A stretch of DNA of 64,000 nucleotides from Alphaproteobacteria bacterium (lineage in GTDB: Bacteria > Pseudomonadota > Alphaproteobacteria > Oceanibaculales > Oceanibaculaceae). The DNA lies in contig JAHJHR010000017.1 in assembly GCA_018823745.1 (NCBI GenBank), positions 62,001 to 126,000 of the forward strand, in the 5' to 3' direction. The notes under the pieces were generated by a model that was not told where the DNA came from, did not search any database, and worked only from the letters and a program-made list of their open reading frames with translations. Below, one piece after another: positions 33,273-42,411 of this stretch. The first letter of the stretch is position 1. Every line of letters starts with the position of its first letter. The position numbers and the translations under genes were made by a program.

Positions 33273-34958
33273 ATGCTCAACAATCTTCGTATCTCGGCGA
33301 AGCTTCCCCTCGCCTTCGCGGTTATCGTCGCCATCATGTTCACGGTCAGCGCCGTGGCTTTCTGGCAGGTATCGGTCGTTCAGAGCGCGATACATGACGC
33401 CGAAAGCGCCAATCAAATGCTCGACGACATTAACGAGATGGGGGCCGCCATCGTTGACCAGCAGAGCGGTATCCGCGGCTATCTGATCAGTGGTGACCCT
33501 GCCTATCTGGCGCCTTATGAGAACGGCACGAAGCGATATGCCACGGCCATCGATACCCTTAAGTCGGATATCGCCACGGATAGCGATCCCAAGCAGCGCG
33601 AAAGGCTGGAGCAGATTATCACTCTGCATAAAGAGTGGATCGACACGGTAGCCACCCGCCAGATCGCGGCCATGCGCGCCGTCGATACCATTGAGCAGGC
33701 CCGTACCCTGGAAGCGGTCGGCGCTGGCAAGCAGTTCATCGATGGTATCCGCTCCCTGCTGGCTGAGATGGCGCAGACCGAACAGCAACAGGTCGCCCAT
33801 GCCGTCGAGATCGAAAACGCCGCGATCTCGACCACGTTCACAGCGATTGTCATCGGCGGCATCGTCGCCCTCGCGGTCTCCATCACCCTGGCCCTGCTGC
33901 TGTCGCGTGGCATCGTCACGCCGATCAGCCGGATGACAGGCGCCATGACCCAGCTTGCTGGCGGCGACAAGAGTGTCGAGATTCCGGCAGTCGGTCGCAA
34001 GGACGAGGTCGGCGAGATGGCCGCGGCGGTACAGGTCTTCAAGGACAACCTGATCCGCAATGAGGAGATGGCCGCAACCGCCGCCCGCGAGCAGGCCGAG
34101 CGGAATGCCCGCGCTGCCCGCATTGAGGAGCTGACCAACACCTTCCGCAGCAATGTGGAAGCCCTGTTGCAGAACGTCTCGCACTCTGCCGAGAGCATGC
34201 AGGTGACCGCCCGCTCAATGAGCAGCACAGCGGTTGAGACCACAGAGCGCGCCACCTCCGTCGCGGCCGCTGCCGAGCAGGCCTCGCAGAATGTGAATGC
34301 GGTCTCCGCGGCTGCCGAGGAACTGGCCAATTCCATCGCCGAGATCAGCCGCCAGGTGTCGCAATCCACCACCCTGGCGAGCGAGGCTGCCTACGAAGCC
34401 GAGCAGACCAATGTTGTGGTGCAGGAACTGTCCGACGCTGCCAACCGCATCGGCGAGGTGATCAGCATGATCAACGACATCGCCGAGCAGACCAACCTTC
34501 TGGCGCTGAACGCCACCATTGAGGCGGCCCGCGCCGGTGAGGCCGGCAAGGGCTTCGCCGTGGTGGCCTCCGAGGTAAAGTCGCTGGCCAGCCAGACCGC
34601 CCGGGCGACCGAGGATATCGGCAGCCAGATCGGCTCGATCCAGACCACGACCAAATCGGCCGTCGAGGCGATCCAGCGGATCAGCAAGTGCATCGACGAG
34701 ATGAACGGCATTACCACCATGGTTGCTGCGGCTGTCGAGGAACAGCAAGCCGCCACCTCGGAGATCGCCCGCAATGTCGAGCAGGCCGCCGCCGGCGCCA
34801 ATGAGGTGTCGAGCAATATCGGCGATGTCAGCTCCGCCGCCCAGATCACCGGCGCTTCCGCTGACGAAGTACTGGGCTCCTCGGTCGAGATGGGCCAGAA
34901 GGCGACCACCCTGCAACAGGAGGTCAGCGGCTTCCTGCGAAATGTGAGCGCCGCCTGA
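33273..34958 (+). CDS. methyl-accepting chemotaxis protein with CHASE3-like domain
   Basis: A 561-aa receptor: membrane helix about residues 11-32, periplasmic CHASE3-like helical domain ([22 protein letters not shown]), second membrane helix about 188-210, HAMP region with [17 protein letters not shown], and the methyl-accepting hairpin with the conserved tip [24 protein letters not shown] (two parts) and [22 protein letters not shown]3 usually senses poorly defined signals; ligand unknown. There is no C-terminal NWETF-like tether for CheR. It lies 26 bases after the secreted Cache-like gene and is closed by a strong terminator. Confidence 0.93.
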   Translation: MLNNLRISAKLPLAFAVIVAIMFTVSAVAFWQVSVVQSAIHDAESANQMLDDINEMGAAIVDQQSGIRGYLISGDPAYLAPYENGTKRYATAIDTLKSDIATDSDPKQRERLEQIITLHKEWIDTVATRQIAAMRAVDTIEQARTLEAVGAGKQFIDGIRSLLAEMAQTEQQQVAHAVEIENAAISTTFTAIVIGGIVALAVSITLALLLSRGIVTPISRMTGAMTQLAGGDKSVEIPAVGRKDEVGEMAAAVQVFKDNLIRNEEMAATAAREQAERNARAARIEELTNTFRSNVEALLQNVSHSAESMQVTARSMSSTAVETTERATSVAAAAEQASQNVNAVSAAAEELANSIAEISRQVSQSTTLASEAAYEAEQTNVVVQELSDAANRIGEVISMINDIAEQTNLLALNATIEAARAGEAGKGFAVVASEVKSLASQTARATEDIGSQIGSIQTTTKSAVEAIQRISKCIDEMNGITTMVAAAVEEQQAATSEIARNVEQAAAGANEVSSNIGDVSSAAQITGASADEVLGSSVEMGQKATTLQQEVSGFLRNVSAA

Positions 34959-34982
34959 ACCGGCGATCCCGTGACTGAAAAG

Positions 34983-35012
34983 AAAGGCCCGGCATGCAAT
35001 GCCGGGCCTTTT
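34983..35012 (+). terminator. terminator after chemoreceptor gene
   Basis: Perfect 13-bp stem AAAGGCCCGGCAT / ATGCCGGGCCTTT with a GCA loop and a following TTCC, 24 bases after the stop. Confidence 0.88.
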
Positions 35013-35049
35013 CCTTTCTGTCAGCGTTTCAAGCCGTTACCCTGCCGGT

Positions 35050-35607
35050 ATGGAAGGGAGCCCGCCTGTGGACGCAGCTACATCATCGAACCCGGCAGAA
35101 TCCGTGCTGGCGATCTGGCGGCGGCACTGTGCCGCCAGGCCGGGAATCCTGCCTGCACGCCAGGATTTCGATCCGATCGAGATGGGGCCGCAGGTCATCC
35201 CCCTATTGGCCATTGTCGAATTGGAAGCGGGCGGTCGGCTGCGCTTCCGGCTGTGCGGATCGGGCCTTGCGCGTTTTGCCGGTCTGGACCTGACCGGCTG
35301 CTATGTCGATGAACTGAACCCGAACAAGGCGTATGCCGCGTACATCACAGGCCTCTACATGATGGCCCGCGACGCCCGGCTGCCGGTGCTCTCAAACAGC
35401 GAGTTTCGCGGACGGCACGGGCTGTCGAATGGCACCACGATGCGCCTGATCTGCCCGCTGGCCTATGACGGGCTTGCCATCGACCATTTCATCACGGCGC
35501 AGACCTTCCACCAGGACGCGGGAATTACCGGCACCCTCACCATGACCTATGCCAGCGACTTCAAAAGCGGCGAGATGCGGGTCTTGCAGGATGGCGACAG
35601 CCTGTAA
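35050..35607 (+). CDS. PAS-type (PAS_5-like) protein
   Basis: A 185-aa protein of one domain. Pattern: helix ESVLAIWRRHCAARPGILPAR, then FDPIEMGPQVIPLLAIVELE, RLRFRLCGSGLARFAGLDLTGCYVDEL and MRLICPLAYDGLAIDHFI. This fits the PAS_5 family of stand-alone alphaproteobacterial proteins. The first start could be ATG at 35050, but a GTG at 35068 has a much better ribosome site (GGAAGGGAG), which would shorten the protein by six residues. Function unknown; the chemoreceptor gene upstream is separated by a terminator. Confidence 0.8.
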   Translation: MEGSPPVDAATSSNPAESVLAIWRRHCAARPGILPARQDFDPIEMGPQVIPLLAIVELEAGGRLRFRLCGSGLARFAGLDLTGCYVDELNPNKAYAAYITGLYMMARDARLPVLSNSEFRGRHGLSNGTTMRLICPLAYDGLAIDHFITAQTFHQDAGITGTLTMTYASDFKSGEMRVLQDGDSL

Positions 35608-35608
35608 A

Positions 35609-35635
35609 CGGGCCGGCCCGGTTCCGGCCGGCCCG
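35609..35635. terminator. GC-rich hairpin between convergent genes
   Basis: CGGGCCGGCC and GGCCGGCCCG arms with a seven-base loop. It lies between two convergent genes; the T-run is weak, so it may only slow transcription. Confidence 0.45.
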
Positions 35636-35646
35636 CTAAACCAGCA

Positions 35647-36876
35647 TCAGGCCACGCGCGTCATCGGCGTCGGGACGGCATCGGCCTTCCGGTGCGCCTC
35701 GGCAATGCTGCGGATCGCCGCATCGACGCCGCCGCGCTGATAGGGAATGCCCAGATAGGCCATGGTCGCCTCGACCGCCGACAGCGTGCCCAGGATCATG
35801 CCTTCGTTCAAATCGCCCATATGGCCGATTCGGAACGCCTTGCCCTGCAGCTTGCCCAGGCCGCCACCCACCGCGGTCTGGAACCTGTCCCGGGCGGTTT
35901 CGCGCAGCAGCGCCGCGTCAATGCCCTCGGCGGTCAGGATGGTGGTAACGCCGTTGGAGCGTTCCGCCGGGTTGATGGCGTTGAAGGACAGTGCCCCCGC
36001 CTCGGCCCAGACGGCGACGCAGGCGCGCACCGCATCGGCCAGCATCTGGTGGCGGCGGAAGATGTTCTCCAGCCCTTCCTCGAAGATCATGTCCAGCGCC
36101 TCGCGCATGGCGAACATGTGATGCTCCGGCGCGGTGCCGCAGAATTTGCGGTAGCCCTCGGATTGCAGGCGGGCATCCCAGTCCCAATAGCGGCGCGGCG
36201 CGGTCGAATGACGATGCACCTCCACCGCCTTCGGATTGGCCGCCACGATGCCCAGGCCCGGCGGCATCATCAGACCCTTCTGCGAGGCGGTGACGGCGAT
36301 ATCCACGCCCCATTCATCCATGCGGAAATCGACCGTGCCCAGCGAGGCGATGGTATCGACCATCAGCAGTGCCGGATGGCCGACACTGTCGATTGCCTTG
36401 CGCACGGCCGGCACATCGGCGGTGATGCCGACGGCGGTGTCGGTATGGACCAGCAGGACGGCCTTGATCTCGTGATTCTTGTCGGCTGCCAGTGCCTCGG
36501 CAACCTTGGCCGGGTCCATGGCGCGGCGCCAGTCATTCGGGATTTCCTGGATGGTCGCCCCATAGGCCGCCGCGACATCGCGCCAGCCACCGGAGAAATT
36601 GCCGGTTTCCGGCACCAGTATCCTGTCGCCCGCGCTCAGCACATTGGCCAGCGCGGCTTCCCAGGCGCCGTGGCCATTGGTGATGTAGATGAAGATTTCC
36701 GACTGGGTGGTCTGGAACACCTTCTTCATATCAGCGAAGGAGGCCGTCATCGAATCGACCAGCACCGGATCGTTCAGATCGACCGCCGCGCGGTGCATCG
36801 CATTGAGCACACGGTCTGGCACATTGGTCGGTCCGGGCGTGCTGAGAAAAGCCCGCCCCCGCTTTACCTGATTCAT
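35647..36876 (-). CDS. class V PLP aminotransferase (serine/alanine-glyoxylate type)
   Basis: A 409-aa enzyme with the start LSTPGPTNVPDRVLNAM, the VMVDTIAS-like Asp (LLMVDTIASLGTV), and the PLP lysine in TASQKGLMMPPGLG (about residue 220). These are marks of serine- or alanine-glyoxylate aminotransferases, which remove glyoxylate. Aspartate-glyoxylate aminotransferase (BhcA) is a related alternative, but the other beta-hydroxyaspartate cycle genes are not nearby. ATG at 36876 follows GAGG; the frame continues 270 bases upstream without support. Confidence 0.88.
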   Translation of the reverse strand: MNQVKRGRAFLSTPGPTNVPDRVLNAMHRAAVDLNDPVLVDSMTASFADMKKVFQTTQSEIFIYITNGHGAWEAALANVLSAGDRILVPETGNFSGGWRDVAAAYGATIQEIPNDWRRAMDPAKVAEALAADKNHEIKAVLLVHTDTAVGITADVPAVRKAIDSVGHPALLMVDTIASLGTVDFRMDEWGVDIAVTASQKGLMMPPGLGIVAANPKAVEVHRHSTAPRRYWDWDARLQSEGYRKFCGTAPEHHMFAMREALDMIFEEGLENIFRRHQMLADAVRACVAVWAEAGALSFNAINPAERSNGVTTILTAEGIDAALLRETARDRFQTAVGGGLGKLQGKAFRIGHMGDLNEGMILGTLSAVEATMAYLGIPYQRGGVDAAIRSIAEAHRKADAVPTPMTRVA

Positions 36877-37074
36877 GATTCCTCGTCCGATCTGCTGATA
36901 TTCGCGCGCAACCCAGTTAGGCGGAAAGAGTGGAGCATTTTTCAGCCCGGTCCGGTCAAGTGTTTTCTCATGTTTTTTGCCTGAATAGCAGCCCGGAACC
37001 ACGCGCATGCCGCCCCTGGTGGCAATAAAATCACCCCTCTTGTGCTGTTCTTCATTTGTTCTCATTATGGGGCG

Positions 37075-37890
37075 ATGCAACTCTCCCTTCCCTATCCGAC
37101 AGAGGCCGTGCTGGAACGGCTCCATGACCTTCTGGCCGCGCATCATGGCCTGCCCGAGGATCGTTTGCGGCTGCCGCCGCTGGCGCAGTTCGTCCTGTCC
37201 TTCATCGGCACGCGCAGCAAAGGCGAGGTCTCCCGGCAGGTCTTCGAGGCGCTTTTCGCCCGCTATGGCAGCTGGGAAGACGTTGCCGCCGCCAGCCCGC
37301 CGGATCTGGTGCCCCTATTCGCCGATCTCAGCTTCGCCGAGGATAAGGCCTATCGCCTGCCGGAAGCGCTAAGGCTCATTCGGCAGCGACATGGCAGGCT
37401 TGAGCTGGAGTTCCTGCGGGACTGGCCCGCCGAATCCGCCATGGACTGGCTGCAGCGCCTGCCCGGCGTGGGCCCGAAAGTGGCGGCGGCTGCGCTGAAT
37501 TTCAGCACGCTGGAGCGCCGGGTTCTGGTGATCGACAGCCATCATCTGCGCGTGGTGCGCCGGCTGGGGCTGGTGCGCCGGCAGGCGACGCTGGAATCAG
37601 CCTATCCCCGCCTCGAACGCCTGACGCCCGAGGCCTGGGATGCCGCCATGCTGGAGCGCCACCACACGCTGATGAAGCGCCACGGCCAGCTGATATGTCG
37701 TCTGGTCCGGCCGGATTGCGCCGGCTGCCCGCTGCAGGACACCTGTCCCACGGCGGCAACCGGCGGTCCTGACCTAGGCGTAGGCCGGCGGCGGGGTGAA
37801 GCTGTAATACCCCTGCTCGATCAACCCGGCGAAGGCGATGCAGCTGCGGTCGGCATATTGCGGACCGATGATCTGTACGCCGACCGGTAG
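37075..37890 (+). CDS. HhH-GPD endonuclease III-like protein with Fe-S cluster
   Basis: A base-excision DNA-repair protein of 271 aa. It carries the helix-hairpin-helix LPGVGPKVAAAAL with the catalytic Lys and, 20 residues on, the catalytic Asp in VIDSHHLRVVRR; the C-terminal C-x6-C-x2-C-x5-C in CRLVRPDCAGCPLQDTC fits a [4Fe-4S] cluster. The sequence is not canonical Nth: the Arg after the hairpin is Pro and the loops differ. The last 40 residues after the cluster are Gly-rich and overlap the 3' end of the amidase gene on the other strand by 117 bases. ATG at 37075 (MQLSLPY) chosen before the first helix. Confidence 0.85.
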   Translation: MQLSLPYPTEAVLERLHDLLAAHHGLPEDRLRLPPLAQFVLSFIGTRSKGEVSRQVFEALFARYGSWEDVAAASPPDLVPLFADLSFAEDKAYRLPEALRLIRQRHGRLELEFLRDWPAESAMDWLQRLPGVGPKVAAAALNFSTLERRVLVIDSHHLRVVRRLGLVRRQATLESAYPRLERLTPEAWDAAMLERHHTLMKRHGQLICRLVRPDCAGCPLQDTCPTAATGGPDLGVGRRRGEAVIPLLDQPGEGDAAAVGILRTDDLYADR

Positions 37891-39225
37891 CCCCTCCGCC
37901 GTCAGCCCGACCGGTGCGACGGTCGAGGGCAGGTAGAAGGCGCCGGAATAGCCGGCCCAGAACAGCTGGTCGGTGGTCGGCTGGTCCTTGCCATTGACCG
38001 TGATCATGCGCTCCCAGCGCTCGCCCTTCTGGTTGTGCTTGAAGGCGGCCGTGGTCGCCGTCGGGCAGAGCAGAAGATCGTAATCCTGGAAGAAGGCGGC
38101 CCATTTCAGGCGGATCTGGTGGCGCTGCTCGTTCACCCCCAGCCAGTCCTTGTGCGGCATTACCGTGGCGCGCAGCATCCGGGCGGCATAGCCCTGGTCC
38201 TGCGGGTCCAGCTTGGCCGCCAGCTTGGTGTTGGTGGCAAACTGTGCCGCCGTCTGCCGGCCCGACGTAGCACTGCGCAGCAGGTTGATATAGACCTGCA
38301 TCGCCTCGTCCGTATCGATATCCGGCCGGGCCGTCTCGTCGACCTTGGCCCCTTCCTTGCGCAGGAACTTGGCCAGCGCCAGCAACTGGTCCTGCACCGA
38401 CTGGTCGACTTCGGCATTGCGGTCGGTCAGCACCAGGGCGACCTTGAAATCCTTCAGCTTCTTCTTCGCCGGCTTGGGCAGCTTCAGACGCAGCCCGGTG
38501 CCGTCGATATCATCGGGCCCGGCCATGGCGGCAAGCCCGATGGCTAGGTCGTCGGCGCTGCGCCCCAGCGGCCCGATGACGGAGATATCCGAGGCCGAAA
38601 CCCGCCCCGGCAACGCCTGGCCGCGCGGCGGGCAGATGCCATAGGTCGGCTTGTGGCCATAGACGCCGCAATAATGCGCCGGGTTGCGGATCGACGCGCC
38701 GATATCGCTGCCGGCCTCGATGCCGGACAGCCCGGCCGCCAGCGCCGCTGCCGATCCACCGGAGGAGCCACCCGGCCCGCGCGTCAGATCCCACGGATTA
38801 TTGGTGGTGCCATAGACCTCGTTGTAGCTCTGCCAGTCCGACAGCATCAGCGGCACATTGGTCTTGCCGAACAGGGTGACGCCCGCCGCCTTCCAGCGCT
38901 GTACCGCCAGCGCATCGGTCTGCGGATAATTATCCTTCAGCTCCGGCAGGCCCCAGGTCGTCGGCATGCCGACCGTGTCGAAGGATTCCTTGATCGTCAT
39001 CGGCACGCCGTGCAGCGGGCCCCAGACATCACCCTTGGCCAGCGCCTTGTCGGCCTGCCGGGCGCGTTTGCGCGCCGCCTCGACATCCTTGACCACCACG
39101 GCGTTGATATCCGGATCGTGCTTTTCGACCCGCGCCAGGTAGTGATCCAACAATTCCAGGCAGCCGATCTTCTTGCGCTTGATCGCGGCGGCCTGCTTCT
39201 TTGCCGACCAGAAGGCGATATCCAT
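37774..39225 (-). CDS. amidase of the amidase-signature family
   Basis: A 483-aa amide hydrolase with the Ser-cisSer-Lys triad: Lys in HGVPMTIKESFDT (about residue 78), the Gly/Ser-rich RGPGGSSGGSAAALAAG stretch and the nucleophile Ser in GSDIGASIRNPA (about residue 174). This matches GatA-like or general amidases; the C-terminus has the usual LPVGVQIIGP segment. The substrate is open. GAGGGG precedes the ATG. The next genes on the other strand encode RidA and a RutD-like hydrolase. Confidence 0.92.
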   Translation of the reverse strand: MDIAFWSAKKQAAAIKRKKIGCLELLDHYLARVEKHDPDINAVVVKDVEAARKRARQADKALAKGDVWGPLHGVPMTIKESFDTVGMPTTWGLPELKDNYPQTDALAVQRWKAAGVTLFGKTNVPLMLSDWQSYNEVYGTTNNPWDLTRGPGGSSGGSAAALAAGLSGIEAGSDIGASIRNPAHYCGVYGHKPTYGICPPRGQALPGRVSASDISVIGPLGRSADDLAIGLAAMAGPDDIDGTGLRLKLPKPAKKKLKDFKVALVLTDRNAEVDQSVQDQLLALAKFLRKEGAKVDETARPDIDTDEAMQVYINLLRSATSGRQTAAQFATNTKLAAKLDPQDQGYAARMLRATVMPHKDWLGVNEQRHQIRLKWAAFFQDYDLLLCPTATTAAFKHNQKGERWERMITVNGKDQPTTDQLFWAGYSGAFYLPSTVAPVGLTAEGLPVGVQIIGPQYADRSCIAFAGLIEQGYYSFTPPPAYA

Positions 39226-39405
39226 GGTGTTTTCCCCTCATGCAGATTTGGCAAGATGCTAGCGGTGCTGACAGGCCACGCCAAGCAGCAAAGGGGGCAT
39301 GGCAGCCCCCTCCTCCCTTGACGCCCCTCCAAGCCGCCGCCACCATCGCCCGACCCGTACACCGCTGCGCATGACGGCGGATAAAACACGACACAGGAAA
39401 ATGAA

Positions 39406-39789
39406 ATGGCCCATACAGCAATCGTCCCCGTCGGTTCCGCCCCGCCACTGGCGCCCTATTCGCCCGGGGTGAAGGTTGGCAACACGGTCTATGTCTCCGG
39501 CATGCTGGCGCTGGACAAGGATGGCAAATTCGTTGGCGTGGGCGATATCACCGCGCAGACGCGCCATGTGCTGGAAGGCGTGAAGGCCGTGGTCGAGGCT
39601 GCCGGCGGCAGCATGGCCGATGTCGCCTATAACGCCATCATCCTGAAGGACCTCGGCGATTATGCTGCGATGAACAAGGTCTATGCCGAGTATTTCCCGT
39701 CCAACCCGCCGGCGCGCTACTGCATCAAGGCCGATCTGGTGAAGCCGGAATTCCTCGTCGAGATCACCTCCATCGCGCATATCGGCTGA
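39406..39789 (+). CDS. RidA/YjgF-family protein
   Basis: A 127-aa protein of the RidA fold, which hydrolyses reactive enamines such as 2-aminoacrylate. Motifs: PYSPGVKVGNTVYVSGM, AQTRHVLEGVKAVVEAAGG, YFPSNPPARYCIKADLV (with the substrate-binding Arg) and VEITSIAH at the end. A close relative is RutC of pyrimidine breakdown; the next gene is RutD-like, which supports such a role. ATG at 39406 with AGGAAAATG ahead. Confidence 0.93.
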   Translation: MAHTAIVPVGSAPPLAPYSPGVKVGNTVYVSGMLALDKDGKFVGVGDITAQTRHVLEGVKAVVEAAGGSMADVAYNAIILKDLGDYAAMNKVYAEYFPSNPPARYCIKADLVKPEFLVEITSIAHIG

Positions 39790-39793
39790 ACCG

Positions 39794-40582
39794 ATGGCCC
39801 TGATCGAACGCGACGGCGCCCAGATTTACTGGGAGGCCGTCGGCGACGGCCCGCCCTTGATGATGGTGGCCGGCCTGGGCGGCGTGGCGACCTACTGGAA
39901 CCCGCAGCTTCCCGCCTTCAGCCCGAAGTACCGGGTTATCCTGCATGACCAGCGCGGCACTGGCCGGTCCAGCCATGTGCCCGTAAAATCGGTCGCGCAG
40001 ATGGCCGATGACGCGCTGGCGGTGATGGATGCGGCCGGGGTGGAGAAGGCCTTCTATCTGGGCCATTCGACCGGCGGTGCCATCGGCACGGCGCTGGCCC
40101 TGAAGCATCCCGACCGCATCGCCGGGCTGGTCATCAACGCCAGTACCACGCATGGCGATGCCTATCGCCACAAGCTGCTGGGGCTGCGCAAAACCCTGCT
40201 GGCGATGGACCGGCCGGATGCCTATGCCAGCTACACCACGCTGCTGCTCTATCCGCACTGGTACATCAACCAGAATGCAGAGCAGCTGGCCGCAGACGAG
40301 GCCGCAGCCGCCAAAACACTGGGTGGGGCCGAGGTGCAGGGCAGCCGGCTGGATGCCATCCTGGCCTTTGATCCGCGCGCCGAGCTGCCGTCATTATCGG
40401 TGCCGGTTCTGGTGCTATGCGCCCGCGACGATATCCTGACGCCGCTCTATTTCTCGCAGGAATATGCGGATTTGATTCCGCAGGCGCAGTTCACCGTGCT
40501 GGAAACCGGCGGGCATGCCGCCTCCCGCACCCTGACGGCGGAATATGACCGGATCGTATTGGATTTCTGCTCCAGCCTGTAA
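39794..40582 (+). CDS. alpha/beta hydrolase, RutD-like
   Basis: A 262-aa alpha/beta hydrolase: oxyanion region VAGLGGVATYW, nucleophile elbow GHSTGG (about residue 92), acid in LCARDDILTP and catalytic His in ETGGHAASR. The layout is closest to RutD-type hydrolases (3-aminoacrylate breakdown), which fits the RidA/RutC-like gene four bases upstream, but many similar hydrolases exist. The pair probably forms one unit. Confidence 0.85.
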   Translation: MALIERDGAQIYWEAVGDGPPLMMVAGLGGVATYWNPQLPAFSPKYRVILHDQRGTGRSSHVPVKSVAQMADDALAVMDAAGVEKAFYLGHSTGGAIGTALALKHPDRIAGLVINASTTHGDAYRHKLLGLRKTLLAMDRPDAYASYTTLLLYPHWYINQNAEQLAADEAAAAKTLGGAEVQGSRLDAILAFDPRAELPSLSVPVLVLCARDDILTPLYFSQEYADLIPQAQFTVLETGGHAASRTLTAEYDRIVLDFCSSL

Positions 40583-40650
40583 TCCGGAATGCCCCGCCAG
40601 GGTTATAGTGAAGCATGTGGGCAATTCCGCCCGCCCCTGTAACGACTGAA

Positions 40651-42267
40651 ATGAGTTTGATGTCTTCAGACGCCCTGGACAAGATCGCCGCCCTGAAACA
40701 GCGTTATGCTGCCAGTTTGGGCGAGAAGCTGGCGGCGATCCAGCGGGCGGCGCGTCAGGGTCTCGACGATGACAGTGAGACCGCTCAGGCGGCCCAGACC
40801 GAGTGCACGCAGCTTCTGCACAAGCTGACCGGTTCGGCCGGCACCTTCGGCTTCCCCATCCTCAGCAAGGCGGCCGGGGCGCTGGAGCGAGCGATCATCG
40901 ACCATCGCCCCTGGAAAGAGATCGCCGCCGCCATTGACGATCTTTCCCCCGGGATGGTGATCGATCTCGTGCTCGACCGCTCCGTGCCGATGGACAGCAT
41001 ACCGGCCACGCGGAAATCCGGTACCAGCCTGGCCCGCATCCTGATGGTGTCGCAGGATTCCAGTATGGCCGAGGGCCTTGCCGGCCAATTGCGCGAACTT
41101 GGTTACGCAGTGCGTGTGCAATCCGCGCCCCAGGCCAGCCCGGATGATTTCCAGCCCGACATGATCCTGCTGGATGCCGACCCGCTTGCCGAGATGTCGG
41201 GCGGAGCTGCGCTGGTTGCGCTGAGCACCCATTACCACCCGTCCCCGCCTGTCGCCTTCCTGAGCAACCGGTCGGATACCGCCGCCCGGCTGGCGGCCGT
41301 GCGCTATGGTGCCGTGGCCTATTTTACCAAGCCGGTCCGGGTGACCGAGCTGGTGGACACCCTGTCGCGCCACTTCCCGCATGTCGAGGAGGAGCCGATC
41401 CGGGCGCTGCTGGTCGAGGACGACATGGATCTGGTCGCGCTCTACCGGGCCGAGCTGGCGACGCGCGGCATGCTGGTCGAACATGCCCTGGACCCGGAAT
41501 CCGTGATCGATGTGATGCATGAACTGCATCCCGATATCGTCGTGATGGATCTGTTCCTGCCGACCTGCATGGGCACGGAGCTGGCGCAGGTGATCCGCCA
41601 GCACGCGATCTTCGCCAGCATCCCGATCCTCTTCCTGTCGACCGAGAGCAATATCGACCGGCAGATCGAGGCCCGTCGTGTCGGCGCCGATGATTTCCTG
41701 ACCAAGCCGGTGACGCCGGCCCAGCTTGCCTCCGCCATTGTCAGCCGGGCCGAGCGCTATCGCCAGCTGCGCCGCCTGATGCAGCGCGACAGCCTGACCG
41801 GGCTGCTCAACCACGGCACCGTCTGGGCGCGGATCGACGCCGCCGCGCAGGAGGCCGAGCGCCGCAACACGCCCCTGTCGCTGGCGGTGATCGACATCGA
41901 CCGCTTCAAGCTGGTCAACGACACCTTCGGCCATCTGTTCGGCGACATGGTGCTGAAATCCCTCAGCCAGATGCTGATGCGCCGGCTGCGCCGCTCCGAT
42001 ATCGTCGGCCGCGTCGGGGGCGAGGAATTCGTCGTCGTCATGCCCAACACCTCTATCCAGGATGCGCAACGCCGGATCGACGAATTGCGGCAATCCTTCT
42101 CCCAGATCGAGCATCATTTCGAGGATGACCAGATCACCGCCAGCTTCAGCAGCGGCGTTGCCCTGATGCAGCCGGATGAATCCCAGGCCGAGTTCTACAA
42201 ACGCGCCGACGAAGCCCTCTACGCCGCCAAGCATGCCGGCCGCAATCGGGTCATCACCGCCGGGTAA
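40651..42267 (+). CDS. Hpt-REC-REC-GGDEF signalling protein
   Basis: A 538-aa multi-domain regulator. An N-terminal Hpt-like domain has the phosphorelay His in LLHKLTGSAGTFGFP (about residue 57). The first receiver-like domain (ILMVSQDSSMAEG, ILLDADPLAEM, FTKPVRV) has an incomplete acidic pair, so may be a pseudo-receiver; the second (ALLVEDDMDLV, VVMDLFLPTC, FLTKPVTP) is complete. The C-terminal GGDEF domain has GGEEFVVVMPN and makes cyclic di-GMP in the family. The start is uncertain among the ATGs at 40615, 40651 and 40660. Confidence 0.88.
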   Translation: MSLMSSDALDKIAALKQRYAASLGEKLAAIQRAARQGLDDDSETAQAAQTECTQLLHKLTGSAGTFGFPILSKAAGALERAIIDHRPWKEIAAAIDDLSPGMVIDLVLDRSVPMDSIPATRKSGTSLARILMVSQDSSMAEGLAGQLRELGYAVRVQSAPQASPDDFQPDMILLDADPLAEMSGGAALVALSTHYHPSPPVAFLSNRSDTAARLAAVRYGAVAYFTKPVRVTELVDTLSRHFPHVEEEPIRALLVEDDMDLVALYRAELATRGMLVEHALDPESVIDVMHELHPDIVVMDLFLPTCMGTELAQVIRQHAIFASIPILFLSTESNIDRQIEARRVGADDFLTKPVTPAQLASAIVSRAERYRQLRRLMQRDSLTGLLNHGTVWARIDAAAQEAERRNTPLSLAVIDIDRFKLVNDTFGHLFGDMVLKSLSQMLMRRLRRSDIVGRVGGEEFVVVMPNTSIQDAQRRIDELRQSFSQIEHHFEDDQITASFSSGVALMQPDESQAEFYKRADEALYAAKHAGRNRVITAG

Positions 42268-42303
42268 GGCGCTTTCTTACTCGTCCGCTTTCTCACTCGT
42301 CAT

Positions 42304-42322
42304 GGTCGGACTTGATCCGACC
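42304..42322. repeat. short palindromic element
   Basis: GGTCGGA-CTTGA-TCCGACC, a perfect 7-bp inverted repeat in the gap between two convergent genes. Similar GTCGGACTTGATCCGAC elements are, to my knowledge, dispersed in alphaproteobacterial genomes. Confidence 0.5.
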
Positions 42323-42356
42323 ATCCATTGACCGAGCGAACCGCACGGACGGCTGG

Positions 42357-42379
42357 ACCCCCGGGTCAAGCCCGGGGGT
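42357..42379. repeat. palindromic element CCCCCGGG-type
   Basis: ACCCCCGGG-TCAAG-CCCGGGGGT forms a nine-bp stem in the same gap, resembling the GCCCGGGGGTGACG elements scattered between genes in this class. It may act as a weak terminator for the genes on both sides. Confidence 0.55.
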
Positions 42380-42411
42380 GACGACTGAGAGGGTGGCGGG
42401 GTGCGCGCCCC

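Noticed and set aside
35647..36876. BhcA of the beta-hydroxyaspartate cycle
   Set aside because: The related genes bhcB, bhcC and bhcD are not nearby, so the more general serine/alanine-glyoxylate name is safer.
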